DNA of 64,000 nucleotides. It comes from Halomonas heilongjiangensis (GTDB taxonomy: Bacteria; Pseudomonadota; Gammaproteobacteria; Pseudomonadales; Halomonadaceae). Location: positions 1 through 64,000 of the forward strand of contig NZ_PNRE01000049.1 in NCBI RefSeq assembly GCF_002879645.1, written 5' to 3'. A program made the translations under genes and the position numbers. The notes beneath the pieces were generated by a model. That model searched no databases. It saw only the letters and a list, made by a program, of their open reading frames with translations, and was not told the origin of the DNA. Below are positions 40,594 through 48,860 of this stretch, in pieces (position 1 is the stretch's first letter; each line of letters opens with the position of its first letter).

Positions 40594-41445
40594 ATGAAAC
40601 TGCTGCGCTTCGGCCCCAGGGGCCACGAGAAACCCGGGCTGCTCGACGCCGACGGCGTGATCCGCGACCTCTCGGCCCATGTCCCCGACATCGACGGCCC
40701 CCACCTGGGGCGCGAGCGCCTGGCGGTACTCGCCGGGATCGACCCGGAGCGGCTGCCCGCGGTGCCCGCCGACACCCGGCTCGGCCCCTGCGTGGGGCGG
40801 GTCGGCAAGTTCATCTGCATCGGACTGAACTACTCCGACCACGCCGCCGAGACCGGCGCCGAGGTGCCCGCCGAGCCGGTGGTCTTCAGCAAGTGGACCA
40901 GCGCCATCTGCGGCCCCGACGACGACGTCATCATCCCCCGCGGCTCGCGGAAGACCGACTGGGAAGTCGAACTCGGCGTGGTGATCGGCAAGGCCGGACG
41001 CCACATCGACGAGGCCGACGCCCTGGACCATGTGGCCGGCTACTGCGTGGTCAACGACGTCTCCGAGCGGGAGTTCCAGCTCGAGCGCAGCGGCACCTGG
41101 GACAAGGGCAAGGGCTGCGACACCTTCGGCCCCCTGGGGCCCTGGCTGGTCACGCCCGACGAAGTGGCCGACCCCCACGCGCTGGCCATGTGGCTCGAGG
41201 TCGACGGCCACCGCTACCAGGACGGCAGCACCCGCACCATGGTCTACCGCGTGCCCTTCCTGATCGGCTACCTGAGCCGCTTCATGAGCCTGCAGCCGGG
41301 GGACGTCATCTCCACCGGCACCCCGCCCGGCGTCGGCATGGGCCAGAAGCCGCCCGTCTATCTCAAGCCCGGCCAGCGCATGCGCCTGGGCATCGAGGGG
41401 CTCGGCGAGCAGTGCCAGTCGGTGGTCGCCGACGAGCCGGCCTGA
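40594..41445 (+). CDS. Fumarylacetoacetate-hydrolase-family, probable 2,4-diketo-3-deoxy-sugar-acid hydrolase
   Basis: A 283-residue FAH-family enzyme. The metal-binding motif appears in FICIGLNYSDHAAETGAEVPAEP and in TDWEVELGVVIGKAG (acidic ligands); the end shows STGTPPGVGMGQKP. In the non-phosphorylated L-fucose route, the equivalent enzyme cleaves a diketo acid into pyruvate and a small hydroxy acid. Its place between the SDR and UxaA genes supports this. The 47 bases between SDR and this gene hold AAGGAAC before ATG 40594. Confidence 0.85.
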   Translation: MKLLRFGPRGHEKPGLLDADGVIRDLSAHVPDIDGPHLGRERLAVLAGIDPERLPAVPADTRLGPCVGRVGKFICIGLNYSDHAAETGAEVPAEPVVFSKWTSAICGPDDDVIIPRGSRKTDWEVELGVVIGKAGRHIDEADALDHVAGYCVVNDVSEREFQLERSGTWDKGKGCDTFGPLGPWLVTPDEVADPHALAMWLEVDGHRYQDGSTRTMVYRVPFLIGYLSRFMSLQPGDVISTGTPPGVGMGQKPPVYLKPGQRMRLGIEGLGEQCQSVVADEPA

Positions 41446-41480
41446 GCCTCCTCCTTCGATCCCCTGCCAGGAGCCGGACG

Positions 41481-43121
41481 ATGACCCACCCCATTGCCAG
41501 CGATGCCGGCCGGCTCGCGACCCTGAGGGTACATGCCGCCGACAACGTCCGCGTGGCGCTCAAGGACCTGCCCGAGGGCTCGCTGGTCGAGGACGGCGGC
41601 CGGCGGATTCGCCTGGTCGGCCCCGTCCGCCACAAGCACAAGTTCGCCCTCGGCCCGCTGGCCGAGGGCGACAGCGTGATCATGTACGGCGTCACCGTGG
41701 GCCGGGCGACCCGCCCCATCGCCGAGGGCGAGGCCATCACCACCGGGAATACCGAGCACAGTACCGCCACCAGCCGGCCCCAGGCGCGTCGCGGCCACTG
41801 GCAGGCCCCCGACGTCGGCGCCTTCGCCGGCGCCACCTTCGACGGCTATCACCGTCCGGACGGACGGGTCGGCACCGCCAACGTCTGGCTGGTGGTGCCC
41901 CTGGTGTTCTGCGAGAACCGCAACATCGAGGTGCTGCGTCAGAGCGTCGCCGACGCCCTGGGCGAGGATCCCTACCGCGACTACAAGCGCCTGGCCCGGG
42001 AGCTGCTGCACGGCGCCCCGCTGGCCGAGGAGGCCACCCCACCCCGCGAACGGCTCTTCCCCAACGTCGACGGTGTGCGCTTTCTCACCCACACCCTGGG
42101 CTGCGGTGGCACCGACGACGACGCCCTGGCCCTCTGCCGGCTGCTCGCCGGCTATATCTGCCACCCCAACGTCGCCGGCGCCACGGTGCTCAGCCTGGGT
42201 TGCCAGAAGGCCCAGATCGAGATGCTCGAGGCCGCGGTGGCCGAACGCGACCCCCAGGGGCGGCGCCCGGTGCACTACCTCGAGCAGCAGGCCAGCGCCA
42301 GCGAGGAGGCGCTGATCCGCGAGGCGCTGACCACCATCTTCGACGGCCTGGCGCTGGCCAACCGGGTCGAGCGCGCCCCGGCGCCGCTCGCCGAGCTCTC
42401 GATCGGCGTGGAGTGCGGCGGCTCCGACGGCTTCTCGGGGCTGTCGGCGAACCCGCTGGTCGGCGCGGTGATCGATCGCCTGGTGGCGCTGGGCGGCAGC
42501 GGCATCCTCAGCGAGTTCCCGGAGCTGTGCGGCGTGGAGCACGAACTGATCGCCCGCTGTCGCGACGACCGGATCGCCGCGCGCTTCGAGGCGCTGATGG
42601 GCGCCTACCAGCAGCATGCCGCGCGGGTCGGCGCCGACTTCTCGATGAACCCCTCGCCGGGCAACATCCGCGACGGCCTGATCACCGACGCCATGAAGTC
42701 CGCCGGCGCCGCCAAGAAGGGCGGCGACAGCCCGGTGGTCGACGTGCTCGACTACACCGAGCCCCGGGTGTGCCGAGGCCTCAACCTGCTCTGCACCCCG
42801 GGCAACGACGTGGAATCGACCACGGCACTGGCCGGCTCCGGCGCCAACCTGATCCTGTTCACCACCGGCCTCGGCACCCCCACCGGCAACCCGGTCACCC
42901 CGGTGCTGAAGATCGCCAGCAACAGCGAGCTGGCGGCGCGCATGGCCGATGTCATCGACTTCGATGCCGGCCCGATCATCCGCGGCGAGGCGACCATCGA
43001 CGAGCTCGCCGGGCACCTGCTGCAGCAGTGCATCGACACCGCCTCCGGGCGCTACCGGCCCAGGGCGGTCGCCCTGGCCCAGTACGACTTCATTCCCTGG
43101 AAGCGCGGCGTCTCGCTCTGA
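41481..43121 (+). CDS. UxaA/altronate-dehydratase-family sugar-acid dehydratase
   Basis: A 546-residue protein of the UxaA/GarD family. The N-terminal SAF-like domain spans about 10-95 (HKFALGPLAEGDSVIMYG). The large catalytic part includes RVGTANVWLVVPLVFCENRN, HTLGCGGTDDDAL, LGCQKAQIEM, ECGGSDGFSGLSANP and the late LLCTPGNDVEST, with Cys and His that may hold an Fe-S or metal site. These enzymes dehydrate altronate, galactarate or similar acids. Here it is longer than typical UxaA (about 495) and closes the three-gene operon, so it probably makes the 2-keto-3-deoxy acid used by the SDR. Confidence 0.87.
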   Translation: MTHPIASDAGRLATLRVHAADNVRVALKDLPEGSLVEDGGRRIRLVGPVRHKHKFALGPLAEGDSVIMYGVTVGRATRPIAEGEAITTGNTEHSTATSRPQARRGHWQAPDVGAFAGATFDGYHRPDGRVGTANVWLVVPLVFCENRNIEVLRQSVADALGEDPYRDYKRLARELLHGAPLAEEATPPRERLFPNVDGVRFLTHTLGCGGTDDDALALCRLLAGYICHPNVAGATVLSLGCQKAQIEMLEAAVAERDPQGRRPVHYLEQQASASEEALIREALTTIFDGLALANRVERAPAPLAELSIGVECGGSDGFSGLSANPLVGAVIDRLVALGGSGILSEFPELCGVEHELIARCRDDRIAARFEALMGAYQQHAARVGADFSMNPSPGNIRDGLITDAMKSAGAAKKGGDSPVVDVLDYTEPRVCRGLNLLCTPGNDVESTTALAGSGANLILFTTGLGTPTGNPVTPVLKIASNSELAARMADVIDFDAGPIIRGEATIDELAGHLLQQCIDTASGRYRPRAVALAQYDFIPWKRGVSL

Positions 43122-43190
43122 ACGCCCCGGGTGAGCTCCCCAGAATCTGCCGGAGCGCCTGCGGTGCCGATCGCCGGCGGGGCCAAGCGC

Positions 43191-43769
43191 CTACAGCCCC
43201 TTGGGGGCGAAGATCCCGGGGGCGTTGCGCCAGTAGCCCTTGTAGTCCATGCCGAAGCCGAAGACGTAGCGGTCGACCACCTCCAGGCTGCAGTAGTCGG
43301 CCTTGAGCCCGGGCACCGCCTTGCGCTCGTGCTGCTTGTCGACCAGCACCGCGGTGGCGATGCTCGCCGCCCCGGCCTCACGGCAGTAGTCGAGGATGGC
43401 GGCGAGCGTCGCGCCCTCGTCGAGGATGTCGTCGACGATCACCACGTGCCGGCCGGCCATGGGAATCTCCGGCGAGACGCGCCAGAACAGCTCGCCGCCA
43501 CGCAGGCCGCCGCGGTAGCGGGTGGCGTGCAGGTAATCGACCTCGAGCGGGAAGCCGAGCCGGGTCAGCAGGTGGCCGGTGGTGATCAGGCCGCCGTTCA
43601 TCACGCAGTAGAAGACCGGCAGCTTGTCGCCGAGGTCGCGGGTGATCTCGTCGGCCATGCGATCCAGGGCACGCTCGACCTCGTCCTGGGAGATCAGGCA
43701 GTCGGCGTTGTCCATGATGTCGCGCATGTCGGTCAGCGACTGGTGAACATCGGCGTCGAGTTTGGGCAT
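43191..43769 (-). CDS. hpt: Hypoxanthine-guanine phosphoribosyltransferase
   Basis: A 192-residue purine-salvage enzyme that makes IMP or GMP from base and PRPP. The PRPP-binding motif is VVIVDDILDEGATL. The base-pocket YRGGLRG segment and VDRYVFGFGMDYKGYWRN near the end are family features. It follows nagZ by 67 bases on the minus strand, in a run with psrA, the YkuD gene and nagZ. A similar neighbourhood occurs in pseudomonads. Confidence 0.92.
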   Translation of the reverse strand: MPKLDADVHQSLTDMRDIMDNADCLISQDEVERALDRMADEITRDLGDKLPVFYCVMNGGLITTGHLLTRLGFPLEVDYLHATRYRGGLRGGELFWRVSPEIPMAGRHVVIVDDILDEGATLAAILDYCREAGAASIATAVLVDKQHERKAVPGLKADYCSLEVVDRYVFGFGMDYKGYWRNAPGIFAPKGL

Positions 43770-43836
43770 CGGATATCGGCTCGCAGTCGGCGGGTGGAGG
43801 TAGAACGTGTCGGGGAGCCACCAGAGGCGCCTGGCC

Positions 43837-44850
43837 TCAGTGGGACGCCAGGGCCTCGAGACGGGCATGCACGCGGCGCCAGCGGGAGAGCGCCCCCAGG
43901 GCGGCGAGGTCGGGCCGGGCGCGGCCGTAGCGCAGCTTGAGTGCGCGCCGCGCGACCTGGCCCTGGCAGGCGGCGAGCACTTCCAGCGCCGCCGCGCGGT
44001 CGTTGCACACCAGCAGCATGTCGCAGCCGGCGGCCAGGGCCGCCTGGGCGCGCTCGGCGGGGGATCCGGCCGTATGGGCACCGGCCATGCTCAGGTCGTC
44101 GGAGAAGATCACGCCCTTGAACCCCAGGCTCTCGCGCAGCATCCCCAGCCAGGCCCGGGAGAAACCGGCCGGGCGAGGATCGAAGGCGGAATAGACCACA
44201 TGGGCGGGCATCACCGCGTCGAGGCGTGAGGCCAGCGCGGCGAACGGCACCAGGTCGTGGCGGCGCAGCTCGTCGAGCGGCCGCTCGTCCACCGGCAGCG
44301 CATGGTGGGAGTCGGCCGCCACCCCGCCGTGGCCCGGGAAGTGCTTGGCCACCGCCACCATGCCGGCCTCGTGCAGGCCGTCGACGAAGGCGCCGCCCAT
44401 CGCCGCCACGGCCTGGGGGTCGGCGGAGAAGCTGCGATCGCCGATCACCGTGGAGAGGCCGCAGTCGACGTCCAGCACCGGGGCGAAGCTGAGATCGAGG
44501 CCACAGGCAGCCATCTCCATGCCGAGCAACCAGCCGGTGTCCTGGCAGAGGCGCACGGTCACCTCCGGCAGCGCGGGGAAGTCACGCCCCAGCCGCCCCA
44601 TGGCGGGCAGGCGGGTGACCCCGTCGCGCAGGCGCTGCACCCGCCCCCCCTCCTGGTCGATCGCCAGCAGCAGTTCGGGACGAACCCGGCGGATCTCGCT
44701 GCACAACGCGCGGACCTGGTCCGCCGACTCGGTGTTGCGGGCGAACAGGATCACGCCGCCGACCTCCGGACGGGCGAGCAGTTCGCGCTCGTCGCGCGTC
44801 AGGCGAGGCCCTTCCAGATCCAGCATCACCGGGCCGAGGGTCTGGGTCAT
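43837..44850 (-). CDS. nagZ: Beta-N-acetylglucosaminidase (peptidoglycan recycling)
   Basis: A 337-residue GH3 enzyme, cytoplasmic, that removes GlcNAc from anhydro-muropeptides. Motifs: AIDQEGGRVQRL, the GH3 signature KHFPGHGGVAADSHHALP with the catalytic His in the loop, and the nucleophile Asp in SDDLSMAGA. The enzyme is a known link between cell-wall recycling and AmpR-controlled beta-lactamase. It sits between the YkuD enzyme and hpt. Confidence 0.96.
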   Translation of the reverse strand: MTQTLGPVMLDLEGPRLTRDERELLARPEVGGVILFARNTESADQVRALCSEIRRVRPELLLAIDQEGGRVQRLRDGVTRLPAMGRLGRDFPALPEVTVRLCQDTGWLLGMEMAACGLDLSFAPVLDVDCGLSTVIGDRSFSADPQAVAAMGGAFVDGLHEAGMVAVAKHFPGHGGVAADSHHALPVDERPLDELRRHDLVPFAALASRLDAVMPAHVVYSAFDPRPAGFSRAWLGMLRESLGFKGVIFSDDLSMAGAHTAGSPAERAQAALAAGCDMLLVCNDRAAALEVLAACQGQVARRALKLRYGRARPDLAALGALSRWRRVHARLEALASH

Positions 44851-44926
44851 GGTCGTGCTCCTTGGCGTGGAAGGGGGCAGATTCTAGACCAAAGTCGCCC
44901 GCCGGGACAGCCGCGGCGGGGCCGCT

Positions 44927-45445
44927 TCAGTCGTGCAACCAGACCGGCGTGCCGGGGACGGCCAGCGCGAAGACGGCCAGCAGGTCGGCATCGCGCAGGC
45001 GGATGCAGCCGTGGGAGCGCGGCTCGCCCATGGGCTGATCGGGCGGTGTGCCGTGCAGATAGATATAGCGGCGCTGGGAGTCGACGTCACCCCCGCGGTT
45101 GTGGCCGGGCTCGAGGCCGCACAGCCAGAGGATACGGGTCAGGATCCAGTCGCGCCCGGGGTGGCCGGCGGCCAGCGCCGGGGAGAACACCTCGCCGGTG
45201 GGACGACGACCGCGAAACACCGCGCCGGGCGGCTCGCCGGCACCGATGGCGGCCCGCACGTAGTGCCAGCCCAACGGGGTCTGGCCGCTGCCCTCGTGCT
45301 GCCCGGTGCCGGCGGCCCCGGTGGAGACCGGGCAGTCGAAGTGCGTCTCGCGCCCCTGCCATGCCACCAGCCGCTGCGCGGTGGTATCGATCTCGAGCCA
45401 GTGGCCCCGCGCGGGAGGCAGATCGTCGAGCCGCGGGGTGCGCAT
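44927..45445 (-). CDS. YkuD-domain protein without signal peptide (possible ElsL-type L,D-carboxypeptidase)
   Basis: A 172-residue YkuD-family protein. The domain fills nearly the whole chain: WLEIDTTAQRLVAWQG starts it, PVSTGAAGTGQHEGSGQTPLG follows, and the active site is HGTPPDQPMGEPRSHGCIRL (His131, Ser144, His145, Cys147, Arg149). The N-terminus is charged, with no signal or anchor, so a cytoplasmic location is likely. Classical L,D-transpeptidases act outside the membrane. With nagZ next to it, a role like ElsL of Acinetobacter, trimming recycled muropeptides, is plausible. Its start overlaps the psrA stop by one base. Confidence 0.85.
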   Translation of the reverse strand: MRTPRLDDLPPARGHWLEIDTTAQRLVAWQGRETHFDCPVSTGAAGTGQHEGSGQTPLGWHYVRAAIGAGEPPGAVFRGRRPTGEVFSPALAAGHPGRDWILTRILWLCGLEPGHNRGGDVDSQRRYIYLHGTPPDQPMGEPRSHGCIRLRDADLLAVFALAVPGTPVWLHD

Positions 45446-46110
45446 CAGCTCGCCTCGGCCCTGGGCTGGGCGGGCTCGGGCAGGGGCGCGTTCATCGCCG
45501 CCACCACCACGGGACGCAGGCGACGGATCAGGTCACGCACCGAGGTATGCTCGCCGTAGTCCTTCTCGGCGATATCGCGCAGCGCATCGAGCCCCGAGAG
45601 GGTGAAGATGACGGTACCCAGCACGAAGTGCAGCCGCCAGAAGCGTTCGACATCCGGCAGGTCCGGGGTGGCCAGGCGCACCAGCTCGCTGAAGCGGGTG
45701 AAGACGCTGCCGTACTCCTCCTGGATATGGCGGCGCAGGTGGCCCTGGGCCTGGCTGTAGGCGAGCCCGAGCAGCCGCATGAACACCTTGAGACTGTTGC
45801 GCTCGGCCGGCACCTCGAGCACGGTGCGGGCCATGGTCTCGAGCAGCACCTCGAGGGGGATCACCTGCCCCGCATAGTGGGCCTCGAGCTCGTCCAGGGC
45901 GAGGTGGAAGCGTTCGGTGAAGGGGTCCAGATAACGGGAGAAGACCGCCTGGATCAACGACTTCTTGGAACCGAAATGGTAGTTGACCGCCGCCAGGTTG
46001 ACCCTGGCCTTGCTGGTGATGTTGCGCAGCGACGTTTCGGCGAAGCCGCGCTCGGCGAACAGCACTTCGGCCGTATCGAGAATCCGCGTGACGGTATCGG
46101 TCTGGGCCAT
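45445..46110 (-). CDS. psrA: TetR-family regulator PsrA
   Basis: A 221-residue TetR regulator closely resembling Pseudomonas PsrA: MAQTDTVTRILDTAEVLFAE, FAETSLRNITSKARVNLAAVNYHFGSKKSLIQAV (HTH, about 25-55), then a ligand domain. PsrA senses long-chain fatty acids and controls fatty-acid oxidation genes and rpoS. The divergent lexA neighbour matches pseudomonads. ATG 46110 is chosen because it aligns with PsrA; an ATG at 46122 adds four residues. A candidate self-operator lies at 46131-46149. The downstream YkuD gene overlaps its stop. Confidence 0.9.
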   Translation of the reverse strand: MAQTDTVTRILDTAEVLFAERGFAETSLRNITSKARVNLAAVNYHFGSKKSLIQAVFSRYLDPFTERFHLALDELEAHYAGQVIPLEVLLETMARTVLEVPAERNSLKVFMRLLGLAYSQAQGHLRRHIQEEYGSVFTRFSELVRLATPDLPDVERFWRLHFVLGTVIFTLSGLDALRDIAEKDYGEHTSVRDLIRRLRPVVVAAMNAPLPEPAQPRAEAS

Positions 46111-46130
46111 GAGCGATGACATCCTGATTG

Positions 46131-46149
46131 GAAACAGTTGTTTTAAACG
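46131..46149. promoter_or_regulatory. Candidate PsrA operator
   Basis: GAAAC, AGTT, GTTTT then AAACG fits the PsrA pattern (G/C)AAAC-N2-4-GTTT(G/C), with one mismatch. It lies just downstream of the predicted psrA transcription start, suitable for autorepression. Confidence 0.55.
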
Positions 46150-46156
46150 TAACAGG

Positions 46157-46186
46157 ATTGTACGTCAGCCAAGCCCTCCCGCTCAA
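46157..46186 (-). promoter_or_regulatory. psrA promoter
   Basis: On the minus strand TTGAGC (46181-46186), 18 bases, then TACAAT (46157-46162). The start would fall near 46150, at the edge of the PsrA operator. Confidence 0.5.
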
Positions 46187-46235
46187 TGCTAAACCGACGA
46201 GCGGTGTTTAAAACGCCTCCCGGGATGGCCGACCT

Positions 46236-46272
46236 TTTACTGGATGAACTTCCATGCTGTATACTTGACCAA
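46236..46272 (+). promoter_or_regulatory. lexA promoter with LexA box
   Basis: TTTACT (46236-46241), 18 bases, then TATACT (46260-46265) form the promoter. CTG, ten bases, CAA (46257-46272; CTGTATACTTGACCAA) resembles the gammaproteobacterial LexA box CTG-N10-CAG with one mismatch. The box covers the -10 element, consistent with LexA repressing its own operon. Confidence 0.6.
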
Positions 46273-46324
46273 TGCCTGGGTGATCCGGACTCCCGATCGC
46301 CACCCACTGCCACCCGGAGGCCGT

Positions 46325-46975
46325 ATGACACGCCCCCTGACCCCGCGCCAGCAGAACGTCCACGACTTCATCGTCAAGACCATCAGCGAGCTGGGCTACC
46401 CGCCCACCCGTGCCGAGATCGCCCGGGCCCTGGGCTTCCGCTCCCCCAACGCCGCCGAGGAACACCTGCGGGCCCTCGAGCGCAAGGGGGTGATCCGCAT
46501 GATACCCGGCACCTCCCGCGGCATCCGCCTGCCCGCCCAGGAGCCCGAGGCCCCCGAAGGCGACACCACCGCCCCCCAGGGGTTGCCGATCATCGGCGAG
46601 GTGGCCGCGGGCAGCCCGATCCTGGCCGCCGAGCATATCGATCGTTACTGCCCGCTGCCCCCGGAGTACTTCACCCCCCGCGCCGACTATCTGCTCAAGG
46701 TGCGCGGCCTGTCGATGAAGGACGTGGGCATCCTCGAGGGCGATCTGCTCGCCGTGCACCGCACCGACCGGGTACGCGACGGCCAGATCGTGGTCGCACG
46801 CCTCGAAGACGAGGTGACGGTGAAGCGCTTCCACCGCCACGGCTACCGGGTCACGCTCGCGGCCGAGAACCCCGACTTCGCGCCCATCGAGATCGACCTG
46901 CGCCAGCATGAGCTGGAGATCGAGGGTATCGGGGTTGGGGTGATCCGCGGTGGAAATGGCCAAGCCCTCGGCTGA
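46325..46975 (+). CDS. lexA: SOS-response repressor LexA
   Basis: A 216-residue repressor-protease. The winged HTH (about 1-70; [25 protein letters not shown]) binds SOS boxes. The C-terminal S24 domain has the Ala95-Gly96 cleavage site (GEVAAGSP), Ser130 in [10 protein letters not shown] and Lys167 in DEVTVKRF, each 11 residues later than in E. coli because of a longer linker. ATG 46325 ([12 protein letters not shown]) is the conserved start. dinB follows with a 20-base overlap, making a lexA-dinB operon. Confidence 0.96.
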   Translation: MTRPLTPRQQNVHDFIVKTISELGYPPTRAEIARALGFRSPNAAEEHLRALERKGVIRMIPGTSRGIRLPAQEPEAPEGDTTAPQGLPIIGEVAAGSPILAAEHIDRYCPLPPEYFTPRADYLLKVRGLSMKDVGILEGDLLAVHRTDRVRDGQIVVARLEDEVTVKRFHRHGYRVTLAAENPDFAPIEIDLRQHELEIEGIGVGVIRGGNGQALG

Positions 46976-48020
46976 GCGCAAGATCCTGCACGCCGACTGC
47001 GACTGCTTCTACGCCGCGGTGGAGATGCGCGACGACCCGAGCCTGCGCGACATCCCCCTGGCGATCGGCGGCAGCCGCGAGAAGCGCGGGGTGATCGCCA
47101 CCTGCAACTACCCGGCCCGGGCGTTCGGCATCCATTCGGCGATGCCCACCGCCCGGGCCCTGCGCCTCTGCCCGCAGTTGACCCTGCTGCCCGGCGACTT
47201 CGAGCGCTACCGCGAGGTCTCGCGCCGGATCCAGGCGGTCTTCCACGAGCTCACGCCCCTGGTGGAGCCGCTCTCGCTGGACGAGGCCTTCCTCGATGTC
47301 ACCGCGGTCGAGCGCTTCTCCGGCAGCGCCACCTGGATGGCCCGCTGGCTCAAGCAGGAGTGCCTGGCCCGCACCGGCATCACCGTCTCGGTGGGCGTGG
47401 CGCCCTCGAAGTTCCTGGCCAAGATCGCCAGCGACTGGGACAAGCCCGACGGCCTCACGGTGATCCCGCCGGCGCGGGTCGACGACTTCGTCAGGCCCCT
47501 GCCGGTCAAGAAGCTGCACGGCGTCGGGCCGGCCACCGGGGCGCGGCTCGATGCCCTGGGCATCACCACCTGCGCAGAGCTGCGCGAGCTACCGCTGGAG
47601 CGGTTGGTCGAGGAGTTCGGCAAGTTCGGCCGGCGGCTGTTCGAACTCTCCCGCGGTATCGACGAACGCGAGGTGCGTGTCGAGCGCGAGCGCAAGTCGA
47701 TCAGTGCGGAGACCACCTTCGAGCGCGACCTGCCGGACCTGGCGAGCTGCCGGGCCGCCCTGGCATCGCTGTGCGAACGCCTCGAGGCGCGCCTGGCCCG
47801 CCACGGCCACCCACCGCTGGCGGGAATCTTCGTCAAGGTGCGCTTCGACGACTTCAGCCTCACCACCCTGGAGCACCGCGGGCTGTTGCCCACCCCGGAG
47901 AGCTTCGCTCGCCTGCTCGAGCCGGCCTGGGCCAGGGCCGGCCGCCCGGTGCGACTGCTCGGCGTCGGCGCCCGGCTGGTGCCGGAAGCCCAGCGGCGCC
48001 AACTGACCCTGCCGATCTGA
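46956..48020 (+). CDS. dinB: DNA polymerase IV
   Basis: A 354-residue Y-family translesion polymerase. Catalytic residues: Asp in [13 protein letters not shown] and the [10 protein letters not shown] acidic pair. The thumb HhH segment lies at [19 protein letters not shown], and a little-finger domain follows (about 240-350). It begins inside the 3' end of lexA; ATG 46956 is used, with a GTG two codons earlier as alternative. Overlap with lexA places it directly under SOS control. In E. coli dinB and lexA are apart, so this linkage differs. Confidence 0.94.
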   Translation: MAKPSAERKILHADCDCFYAAVEMRDDPSLRDIPLAIGGSREKRGVIATCNYPARAFGIHSAMPTARALRLCPQLTLLPGDFERYREVSRRIQAVFHELTPLVEPLSLDEAFLDVTAVERFSGSATWMARWLKQECLARTGITVSVGVAPSKFLAKIASDWDKPDGLTVIPPARVDDFVRPLPVKKLHGVGPATGARLDALGITTCAELRELPLERLVEEFGKFGRRLFELSRGIDEREVRVERERKSISAETTFERDLPDLASCRAALASLCERLEARLARHGHPPLAGIFVKVRFDDFSLTTLEHRGLLPTPESFARLLEPAWARAGRPVRLLGVGARLVPEAQRRQLTLPI

Positions 48021-48050
48021 GGGGATTGGCGGTGTTGCCGACCCCGCGGC

Positions 48051-48773
48051 TCACTCGGCGTCGGTGAGGCGCTTCTTGAGCTGCATGTAGGTGCCGTAGT
48101 GGCGGTCGAGATGGCGGCGCATGGCGGCCTCGGCGGCGTCGGGGTCACGGGACTCGATGGCCTCGACGATCTCGACATGGGCCGCCAGTGCGGCCTTGTC
48201 CTCGTCCTTCTGCTGCAGCACCTGGGCGCGGCGGTCGTCGAGCCACTCGGAGAGCGCGACGTGGATGGCGTCGAAGATGGGGTTCTTCCCGATGCTCGCC
48301 AGCACCCCGTGGAAGTCGTTGTCGGAGCGCTTGAAGCGCGCCTCGTCGCCGAGGGCGTCGCGGTTGTCCTGCAGGGCGCCACGCAGGCGCGCCAGGTCGT
48401 CGTCGCCGGCATGGCGGGCGGCATAGCGCGCCAGCGAGATCTCGAACAGGGCCCGGGCCTCCTGGAAGTACTGCTGCCCGTCGGGCTTCGAGAGCAGCTG
48501 CCGGGTCACGCCCGAGAGCCTCGCCATCACCGACTCCGCGGTCGGCCGGATGACCCGCGCCCGGGTCCCGCTGTTGATGGCGACGAGCCCCAGTTGCTGG
48601 AGGTGGAAGAGCGCTTCGCGTACCGCGGGGCGGCCGACCCCGAACTGTTCCATCAGCTCGCGCTCGGAAGGCAGCTGGTCGTTCTCGCGGAGCCGTCCCT
48701 CGAGGATCTCCGCCTCGAGCTGTTCGGACACCTGTTCGGACAGCGTCTTGCGCTCCACCCGATATCTGGTCAT
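48051..48773 (-). CDS. GntR/FCD-family transcriptional regulator
   Basis: A 240-residue regulator: an N-terminal winged HTH (about 8-78; LSEQVSEQLEAEILEGRLRENDQLPSERELMEQFGVGRPAVREALFHLQ) and a C-terminal FCD effector domain (about 95-230) with the usual His and Asp metal ligands. It resembles NanR and related regulators. It lies downstream of the Ldh2-type gene in the TRAP system 2 locus and likely controls it. The effector is probably a 2-hydroxy or sugar acid, which is inference. Confidence 0.88.
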   Translation of the reverse strand: MTRYRVERKTLSEQVSEQLEAEILEGRLRENDQLPSERELMEQFGVGRPAVREALFHLQQLGLVAINSGTRARVIRPTAESVMARLSGVTRQLLSKPDGQQYFQEARALFEISLARYAARHAGDDDLARLRGALQDNRDALGDEARFKRSDNDFHGVLASIGKNPIFDAIHVALSEWLDDRRAQVLQQKDEDKAALAAHVEIVEAIESRDPDAAEAAMRRHLDRHYGTYMQLKKRLTDAE

Positions 48774-48860
48774 GCACCCTTCTCCTGACTGGTCGAAACG
48801 GGGCGTGAACCTCCCCTCCTCGTTACCGCCATGTTACCGCATTTTCGCCCGACAACCGCG

